DNA from: Neocallimastix lanati (nom. inval.)
Lineage: Eukaryota; Neocallimastigomycota; Neocallimastigomycetes; Neocallimastigales; Neocallimastigaceae
NCBI GenBank assembly: GCA_016946835.1
Contig: JACVTC010000003.1
Coordinates: 3,337,501-3,355,000 of the forward strand
Direction: 5' to 3'
DNA length: 17,500 nt
Shown one piece after another: positions 11,216 through 17,500 of this stretch. How positions within the stretch are numbered: the stretch's first letter is position 1; the number at the start of each line of letters is the position of its first letter. The notes beneath the pieces are model-generated. The model did not search any database, had not been told where the DNA came from, and saw nothing but the letters and a program-made list of their open reading frames with translations. A program made the translations under genes and the position numbers.

Positions 11216-11373
11216 CTAAATTTTTTTAATGTGAATACCGGATACCGGTTTTGTTAAAGGATTTACAACTATTTCCTAGTAAATATATATATATATATAT
11301 ATTTATGTATCCACTTAACTGATCTTACAAGTAATTTTAGTCATTAGCATAGTCATTCTCTGAAATTCCTACT

Positions 11374-11404
<31 letters not shown>

Positions 11405-11986
11405 CAGTATATTACATTGATTTATGTAAAGTAGACTTCAAATATTATTGTAATATTGTTAATAATGTTTTACAATCAATTTTCAATTGTTGCTGGATGT
11501 TCATAGTTTTCTTAATGCTTGCTTGGTTAACTGCGTAGGAAATATTTGGTTCTTGTTGGGATTTTACAGCAATATATAAGTGTGAACCTAATAAGGATAC
11601 ATATTTTCCATTATCGAAAGGTTTTGCATTTTTTATTTTTTTATTCTTTCTTTCTTTCTTTATTTGATAATTTTTCTACAAGGATATTTTATAATTATTT
11701 ACTTTTAGTCATATTATAATTTATTAATCATATTATAATTTATTAATCATATTATAATTTATTAATTATTTTATTCATATAATCTTTCCTGATTTATTTT
11801 ATCATCATCCTTTGTTTTATGATTATTTATTCCAATAATTTTTCTGTTGTCAAATCCTTTTTGAAATAGTATCTTTAATTTTTTTTTTAATTTATTATTT
11901 ATATATTTAATTTTATTTTCTTCACCAGTAATTAATATACTCTCTGCATATAGAATTTATAAAGTTATTAATTTATTTTATTTAAT

Positions 11987-11987
<1 letters not shown>
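11216..11987 (-). pseudogene. Ty1/copia pol relic: RT tail and RNase H to C terminus
   Basis: Motifs of copia polymerase appear in the right order on the minus strand but in several frames. These are ILYAESILITGEEN (near 11956-11915; the family has YVDD/YADD), KINQERLYE (about 11800-11774, matching the ...INQEKYI block), SLLGSHLYIAV followed by ISYAVNQAS (about 11590-11515), YLKSTLHKS, DYAND (11354-11340), LSGYI, and NPLTKP (about 11263-11246). The reading ends at TAG 11216. Both catalytic aspartates of the RT active site are lost (DD to ES), the SK+Q...EAEY part of RNase H is missing, and stops and frameshifts abound. The element is dead. The family call is firm because several separate blocks agree in order and spacing. 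Confidence 0.85.
11710..11766. repeat. 19-bp tandem triplication inside the copia relic
   Basis: CATATTATAATTTATTAAT is present three times head to tail between the INQE-like and SLLGS-like blocks of the copia relic. It is an insertion-type lesion that adds to the spacing between the two conserved blocks. Confidence 0.9.

Positions 11988-12027
<40 letters not shown>
11988..12027. repeat. T40 homopolymer at the LINE/copia junction
   Basis: A run of 40 T on the plus strand is A40 in the sense of both relics. It separates the end of readable LINE RT from the start of readable copia RT. It could be the tail of one element, or a slippage product at the join. Confidence 0.95.
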
Positions 12028-12126
12028 CAAAATAATAAATATTTATTGTACCTACTGGCAAAAAAAACTTTAACAATTTCTTAAGTTAAGATCTTGTTGG
12101 AGCACATAACACCATATCATTTTCAA

Positions 12127-12127
<1 letters not shown>

Positions 12128-12169
<42 letters not shown>
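12128..12169. repeat. A42 homopolymer inside the LINE RT active-site block
   Basis: In sense this is T42, between the CCGGLF codons and the VENDMV codons. It therefore sits at the Phe position just before the catalytic dipeptide. Confidence 0.95.
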
Positions 12170-12171
<2 letters not shown>

Positions 12172-12487
12172 CCTCCACAACAACAACTTTTTATTACCAA
12201 TAGAGATTCCATATGTATTACATCTATTAAAAGTATCATTAATGAACAAGTTAAATAAAAAAAATTGGTGAGAGGAGACAGTCTTGACGAACCACCTTTT
12301 TTTTTTTTTTTTTTTTTTAATACTAAATGATTCTGATAAAATTGTCCATCAAACCCTTACACAAGCCCTTGGAAGATAAGTAAGATAAGAAAAGTTTTTC
12401 AATAAATATATTTCAAGCACTTAACCTCTAATACCAAAGTGATGAATCTTCATTGATACGTTATCTATGGGCACTGAGTCATACTCA

Positions 12488-12544
12488 TTTTTTTTTTTTT
12501 TTTTTTTTTTAAGGTTCAAAAAAAAAAAAAAAAAAAAAAAAAAA
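12488..12544. repeat. paired T23 and A27 homopolymers inside the LINE RT
   Basis: T23 (12488-12510) and A27 (12518-12544) flank seven bases. In sense they give a T run, seven bases and an A run just before EYDSVP, where the family reads Phe-x-x-Phe-Lys-Lys-Ala-Tyr-Asp. The two runs thus sit on the expected Phe and Lys codons. Confidence 0.9.
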
Positions 12545-13313
12545 GGAGCATAAGTATCCTTATTTTCAAAATTTTCGCCTCTGACATATAATTCTTAAAT
12601 AGTAGTGTAAAGACTTTATTATATTCTTTTCGATTACGAAAATTCATATTGTTCAGGTCTTTTTAAATCCTTTACCAATTCCATATTTAGAGATTCTATT
12701 AGCTATAATTTTTTTTTACTATAATTTCTAACCTATTATTGATTAAGAGAGAGATATGTCACAATAGTTGTCACAATCTGATGGATCGCCCCTCTTTTTT
12801 TTTTTTTTTTTTTTTTATAAATTAGAAATCTATCGATGTATTATTCCATGATTTTAGGAAAAATCACCATTCCAAATACGATTGATGAAGGCTTTGAGAA
12901 CATTGAAAGCCTTGATGAAAATATTACTATTATTTTTTCATTTGATTTTTCTGAATCATCTTTTTATCAGAGGAATAAAAAGCTTTTAAAGAATTTCATT
13001 TGGAATACTCCATAAGGATCACAAGCTTTAAAGTTTAGGCGAAGATGAGATTGCTTCGCCAAGTTCTTCATCATTAATATCTTTGGTTAATATTCCCATT
13101 ATTGTTGCCTTAGACTTCCCAAATTCCTTAGTGCATCAAAATCTTTCCAGTAATCTTTAGAAAAAACTATGACCTAAGAGTTTATATAATGAGGAATGCC
13201 AAATTTTTTAAATTTTTTTTTTTTTTTATCTGTAGAAGAAACAAGTATATTATTTATTGTTTTTAATAGGATGTGAGAGAGACCGTGATAGATTGATTAT
13301 TTATTTTAGCATT

Positions 13314-13349
<36 letters not shown>

Positions 13350-13917
13350 CATTTTCTATGCTTTCCTTACCTTCATTTTTTAAGAGCTAACGGAAACATC
13401 CAATTTTAATCCAATATAAATACTTTTTTTTTTTTTTTTCCTAAATTTGTTACATTTTATTATAAATTGATTCACATTGTCTGTTATACGAGTCAACTAT
13501 TTTAGCAAATTCATAGAAATCATTTATAGAAACAAAACTTTTAATTTGTTTTAATATATTTCATATGTTTTTACCTTTTTGAAGACACAATAAATATTGA
13601 GGGGACATTTTAAACATATCGTTTTTTTTTTTTCTGATTTCTGTTGAAGATGTAATTAATTGATAAAAATCTTTAGCAATGGGAATGAGTAGTAATTAAT
13701 GAACTTTTCAATTTACAACAATCTATTGAACGTTCTTCATTTCCTAACTCTTCACTAAGAATCTCAAATTTATTGTGATAACATAATATAATTCTCTCTT
13801 AAGATCAAGACATTTACACCCATCCCACCAAACAAAATTTTTTTTTTTTTTTTTATAGGTTAACAAAAATGACACATCTCTGGCAGTTTTCATGCAATAA
13901 ACTACGGAGAGTGATTT

Positions 13918-14740
13918 ATGATCAGATACAGAAGAAGAAGGATAGTCAACAAAAAATATATACACTATACACTTGATATTTTATCCTAGCCTACTTGAAT
14001 TGACTAAACGCATGATCAATATCTGATGAATATCTACCCTTCTAGTCCATGAAATAGATGAACCATTAATCATTACCTACAGAGCACTTGGAGTGATTCC
14101 AATGACTATAGATTGTTAAAGAAACCCAAGAGGAGTATAGGGAATAAATCTTCCAAAGGACTGCTTGCTTTTTGACATGAGAAATGATACCCAAGATATA
14201 AAACTCTGTAAACCTTTGGGGTAGTTGGATCCATTCCTTTCCTGGAAACATTTATAGTTCTGGGTGGGGGAAGTGTTACTTTATATAATGGATTTCTGTC
14301 ATCCTTGGTACCAATTACCTGTTTCCTGAAAACATAAGAATAATGAATTTTTTTTTTAAAATAAAATAAAATAAAATAAAATAAAATAAAATAAAATAAA
14401 ATAAAATAAAATAAAATAAAATAAAATAAAATAAAATAAAATAAAATAAAATAAAATAAAATAAAATAAAATAAAATAAAATAAAATAAAATAAATAGTA
14501 GAAATATGAATATAAAGTATTTAATAAAATAAAATAAAATAAAATAAAATAAAATAAAATAAAATAAAATAAAATAAAATAAAATAAAATAAAATAAAAT
14601 AAAATAAAATAAAATAAAATAAAATAAAATAAAATAAAATAAAATAAAATAAAATAAAAAAAAAAAAACGTGTTGTTAAGTATTCAATACTATTTTCTTT
14701 TCAGAACAACATTTCATCCATTGGTATTCCACACTAAGAC
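13918..14740 (-). pseudogene. LINE AP-endonuclease domain relic
   Basis: Minus-strand blocks in APE order: VWNTNG (14734-14717), matching the N-terminal W/N-x-NG block; LLGFFN (14131-14114), where the family has GDFN, so the Asp reads Phe; MINGSSISWTRRVDI (from 14073), matching the tW.R block; and DYPSSSVSDHKSLSVVY, with SDH at about 13926-13918, the terminal APE signature. Frames differ among blocks. A roughly 310-bp (TAAAA)n array splits the first block from the second. In the living enzyme this domain nicks target DNA to start reverse transcription; here it is broken. Confidence 0.72.
14349..14668. repeat. (TAAAA)n pentanucleotide array in two blocks
   Basis: Two blocks of perfect AAAAT repeats (about 14357-14495 and 14523-14658) are separated by a short non-repeat spacer with AGTAGAAATATGAATATAAAG. 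The array ends in a short A run. It lies inside the LINE endonuclease relic, between the first block and the GDFN-like block. Confidence 0.95.
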
Positions 14741-14909
14741 CAAAAGAAAATTTTCCTATGTTAGAATGTGAAATTGGATTTTTGAGAATTTAAGGTTAGG
14801 AAATGCTGAGAGCATCATGTTCATGATTTCCATTTATATAACATTTACTAAATTAGTTGAACTGAAATTTTTGCCGAGTTTGTATATTATTGGATGGTGT
14901 TATTAAATA

Positions 14910-14947
<38 letters not shown>

Positions 14948-15340
14948 CTGAAAAAAAAAAAAATAAAAAAAAAAAAAAAAAAACCTTATGATTCCATTTT
15001 TGGAGCATCTACGATATGAAATTTTTTTTAACACCCTGATATTATTACTTTTTCAAATTAACTTCTTTAAATATTTTGGGTGTTTGAAATTTGGAGTGTG
15101 TATACTTTTATCCTGAAGAAGCTATCATTGGATTTAGTAATTCTTTTCAATAACAAATAAAACATTATCCTTGAATTTTTTTTTTTTTTTTTTTTTTTTT
15201 TTGCATTTAGAATGAATAAATTTTTGTTCATTTCAGCATTAGTCCATGAGTGTAATACCAACGGATTAAAAATCAACCTTATGTTGTCAAAGAGATGTTT
15301 CCATAACAGCGAGAACACCAGGTGAAATATCTTTTCCATA

Positions 15341-15839
15341 AGGAACTATTAATTACAAATTGACAAAAATGAAACTAATATTATAATAAATTAAAATAAT
15401 AAAAACTAAGAAATATAAATATAAATAAAAATAATATATAAAAAAATAAAAATATATATATATATAAAAAATAAAATAAAAATAAAAATAAAAATAGAAA
15501 TAAAAATAAAATAATTAAAATAATATGAATATTTTTTTTTCTTTGTTCTTAATTCAGTAACTGATAGATTATTAAGTAAAAAAAAAAAAAAATAAATAAT
15601 ACCACTTGTATATTCTGTTATAATGAATAATCTTTTCTTTTTTAACTTTTGAATAATTGTTTTTCTTTTTCAATTAATAAAGCTTTTTGAAAACGTATAA
15701 ATTTTCTATTGAATAATCATATATTAGATGTAAAGAAACAAAAAAAAAAAAAATAGATTCATTACAATGATACTATGTAGAAACTACATGAATATTATTA
15801 ATTATCTCCAATATTACTACTACATATCACTACATATCC

Positions 15840-15890
<51 letters not shown>

Positions 15891-16050
15891 AATATAATAT
15901 AAAACATCAGGTTCACTTTTTTCAACCATCTTTCAGTATTCCCCAATTTTACTCTCTTTCGTAGTAGAAGCCACTTTAGAAAGGATAAACATCGATTATC
16001 ATCAGAATTAACAGTATTACTGAATGAACAGAATCACCAAAAACTGTAAA
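15341..16050. other. A/T spacer with an A45 run
   Basis: TA- and A-rich spacer with an A45 homopolymer at 15845-15889 and shorter A runs at 15579-15592 and 15741-15753. The open frame at 15767-15964 is mostly the lysine translation of the A45 run. From about 15900 the base composition becomes more mixed. On the minus strand SDDNRCLSFLKWLLLRKRVK can be read near 16005-15940, but no family is recognised. Confidence 0.45.
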
Positions 16051-16347
16051 ATAAGTACACCTGATAATAAGCTATTCCTTTTCCATCAACCCTTCATGGA
16101 CCTGGAAAAACAGTTCCTATCATTGGGGGAATTAAAAGAAAAGAGGGGGGGCGTTCCTCAATAAATGATAAATTAGAGTAATTGAATAAAGAATCAATAG
16201 TATTAGAAGAGAAAAAAGTTTTTCATTTTAAAAAAAAAAAAAAGAAGAAGAAGAAGGTTTCGATGGTTTCCAAGGAATATCTTTCCATAAAAGTCAACAT
16301 CGCTATCATGGTAAGGATAGAATGAGTAGAGTAGAGTAGTGATAATC
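16051..16347. other. coding-like island, family unknown
   Basis: On the plus strand a frame from 16071 reads IPFPSTLHGPGKTVPIIGGI and continues with a single stop at 16179 into LNKESIVLEEKKVFHF, then a run of 14 A residues. Beyond the run one frame gives MVSKEYLSIKVNIAIM and another gives EEEEGFDGFQGISFHKSQHR, each ending within about 40 codons. Third codon positions are A/T-rich, as in the large gene. The minus strand also has readable pieces, so the strand is not settled. It may be a decayed gene or transposon fragment. No family signature was recognised. Confidence 0.3.
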
Positions 16348-16827
16348 TAAAATAAATAAATAACGATAACCAGACGGATTTTTTTAAGGATAATCAAGAT
16401 AACTACCTTATTTAGAGTTACTTTCAAAATTTATTAGTTTTATGAATAATTAAAGAAAAAAAAAAAAAAAGTTTTGCAATCAAATTATTTTTAAAGTGAG
16501 AAATATCAACAGGGATATTAAAATAATAATAAATAATAATAATAATATTAATATTAATAATAATTCATTAGGAATGTTTTAAAATTAATACTTGAATGGT
16601 AGATTTGAATTATAGAAGAAAGTAGTACGTTGAACAGCGGAATCCAAAAAAGAAATAGGTAATAATAATTAATAAATAGTAATATACAAAAATAGCAGTT
16701 TTAATAAAAAAAAAAAAATAAAAAAATAAAAATAAAAAGAGGATGAAATCATCCAATATTATAGATCAAAAAAAAAAAAAAAATTAAATTTGATAAAAAA
16801 AAAATTTTTTTTTTTTTTTAATAAGAA

Positions 16828-16858
<31 letters not shown>

Positions 16859-16924
16859 GAGAGAGTTAATAACACTTAATAATCATTTTTGATTTGATTT
16901 TAATATATCATTCCCATAAAATAC
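16348..16924. other. A/T spacer with homopolymers
   Basis: A/T-rich, with A runs near 16456-16470, 16707-16718 and 16769-16783 and a T26 run at 16829-16854. On the minus strand PISFLDSAVQRTTFFYNSNL can be read between about 16660 and 16590, isolated and without a family match. The T26 run is an A26 tail in minus sense, downstream of the structured block at 16925-17300. Confidence 0.45.
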
Positions 16925-17300
16925 TATCCTTGGGGAAATCCTAAAAGCCCACCGTGACGGTGGTATCTAAAAAAGGCTTTCCACTTGGCAGCCTATTGGA
17001 ACTCAACCCCTGCAATCCTATGCGACATCTTAATCATAGGCATTGATGATATTATGTCTTCACGTCAAGGATGACATCCCCACTGGAGGGGTGAATGGTT
17101 CCCTATTCCTATTCCGATGCTCGTGGTTAATGGAAATATAATGTAGGATATATGTAGGAATGTTAGGGAATACAGCCCCCAAGGCAGACGTGTAACGATA
17201 TATGGAGGGGCGATGCTGTACTCTAGTATGCCAATATATCGACACGTAACAGTTATATCTGTTATAGTCATAAATGGGAGATGGGTACTCATTGTGTGTG
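16925..17300. other. G+C-richer, hairpin-rich block of unknown nature
   Basis: Composition changes abruptly and A/T homopolymers vanish for about 375 bp. Stems readable directly are: CCACCG-TGA-CGGTGG (16949-16963); AAAGCC (16944-16949) with GGCTTT (16975-16980), which encloses the previous hairpin and shares base 16949; CCTATG (17017-17022) with CATAGG (17035-17040); ATGTC (17054-17058) with GACAT (17073-17077); CCCC-ACTGGA-GGGG (17078-17091); and ACGTGT..CGATATAT.GG (about 17188-17206) with its near complement ending ACACGT (about 17231-17247). Two minus-strand frames of 61 and 75 codons overlap here but lack any recognisable domain. In minus sense an A26 run follows 70 bp later, so a retroposed structured RNA or SINE is possible. 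No tRNA, 5S, U6, SRP or RNase P core could be matched. Confidence 0.5.
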
Positions 17301-17500
17301 TCTAAATTATTTTTATTTTTTTTTTTTTTTTATTTTTTTTCTTTTTTCCAATAAAATACAAATAGTATATATATTTTTAATATTTAAATTCTTTTCTTAC
17401 AACCATCACAAGAAAAATATCGTTAGAATTAGAAATAAAAAGATTAATAATTAAATTTGAACATTTTTATTATTTAACCTATATTATATAAAATTAATCA
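17301..17500. other. A/T spacer at the window end
   Basis: A T16 run around 17317-17332 is followed by TA-rich sequence. No gene or site is seen. Confidence 0.5.

Larger units (their letters stand above)
12060..13055 (-). pseudogene. LINE reverse-transcriptase domain relic
   Basis: Minus-strand blocks in order: EAISSSP...ACDPYGV (about 13055-13005, the KA.GPDGIP region), FNVLKAFINRIWNGDF (about 12910-12860), KKRGDPSDCDNY (around 12795-12755), ANRISKYGIGKGF, QRRKF, EYDSVPIDNV (about 12478-12449; motif A with its Asp kept), VVRQDCLLSP (about 12295-12266; motif B), FNLFINDTFNRC, then CCGGLF...VENDMVLCAP (12180-12096), where the family has FADD, so the first Asp reads Asn. Stops, frameshifts and homopolymers separate these blocks. 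The number and order of matches make the RT call secure; the subfamily (Tad-like versus another L1-like clade) is not settled. Confidence 0.85.
12030..15340 (-). mobile_element. decayed non-LTR retrotransposon (APE-type LINE)
   Basis: On the minus strand, endonuclease motifs (14740-13918) are followed by a linker and then reverse-transcriptase motifs (13055-12060), the order of ORF2 in L1/Tad-like LINEs. The frame changes repeatedly, and poly(A)/poly(T) runs of 16 to 42 nt cut the coding sequence. The downstream end is lost at a T40 run (11988-12027) that leads straight into the copia relic. The upstream limit is uncertain: 15339-15067 is an open minus-strand frame with ordinary composition (HSWTNAEMNKNLFILN) split by a Lys run, which may be the ORF2 start or ORF1 but is not recognised. 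The element is far beyond activity. Confidence 0.8.

Noticed and set aside
15767-15964. 65-codon plus-strand frame with a lysine run
   Set aside because: Mostly the translation of the A45 homopolymer at 15845-15889.
16829-16854. T26 run as a definite retroposon tail
   Set aside because: Similar runs occur throughout the spacer without any element body, so position alone does not prove a tail. It is kept only as a possibility for the adjoining block.
16999-17012. Possible Pol III B box (GGTTGAGTTCC on the minus strand)
   Set aside because: Mismatches fall at the invariant CRA core of GGTTCRANNCC, and no A box was found at the proper distance.
17064-17077. Resemblance of CAAGGATGACA to a U6 snRNA core segment
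   Set aside because: The ACAGAGA box and the U6 5' stem are absent upstream. An 11-base match alone is not enough.
17085-17100. Resemblance of GGAGGGGTGAA to part of SRP (7SL) RNA
   Set aside because: The match is short and G-rich. The surrounding SRP domain stems and GNAR loop are not present.
17060-17292. Two overlapping minus-strand frames (61 and 75 codons)
   Set aside because: Two frames open over the same bases, no domain in either, and the region is better described by its many stems.

Overview
This is eukaryotic DNA with an extreme A+T bias. It carries one large real gene, about 5 kb of nearly pure A/T spacer, and about 4 kb of decayed retrotransposons. The long poly(A)/poly(T) runs (often 20 to 45 nt), the 3-, 5- and 7-bp microsatellites, a short spliceosomal intron with a CTAAT-type branch site, and the Ser/Lys/Asn-rich protein all suit an anaerobic gut fungus (Neocallimastigomycota). 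That placement is inference; another very AT-rich protist or fungus cannot be excluded. No tRNA, rRNA, CRISPR array or bacterial operon structure was seen.

Layout. 1-553 is the A/T-rich 3' flank of the gene. 554-5897 on the minus strand is a two-exon gene: a 41-codon first exon (5897-5775), a 244-nt intron (5774-5531) and a long second exon (5530-554). It encodes about 1699 residues of Ser/Thr-Pro-rich, probably disordered protein with an 18-unit DSRYPE tandem repeat. I do not recognise the family. 5898-10717 is spacer with microsatellites, two notable inverted repeats (8039-8105 and 8719-8834) and one less A/T-rich island (8860-9245).

10718-11987 on the minus strand holds the end of a dead Ty1/copia element: the RT tail with its active site altered to YAES, RNase H remnants, the LTKP terminal box, a purine tract and a candidate 3' LTR. 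It abuts a T40 run. Beyond it, 12030-14740 (perhaps to 15340) is a dead APE-type LINE, also on the minus strand. Endonuclease and reverse-transcriptase motifs are readable but scattered over frames, with long homopolymers exactly where the reading frame expects Lys (AAA) or Phe (TTT) codons. A 300-bp (TAAAA)n array sits inside the endonuclease.

15340-17500 is mostly A/T spacer with two exceptions. One is a coding-like island at 16051-16347, and the other is a strikingly G+C-richer, hairpin-rich block at 16925-17300 that I cannot assign. The live content is a single gene; the rest is repeat decay. I found no convincing multi-gene system. The items most worth a second look are the hairpin-rich block, the homopolymer pattern in the LINE, and the missed first exon and selected repeat of the gene.
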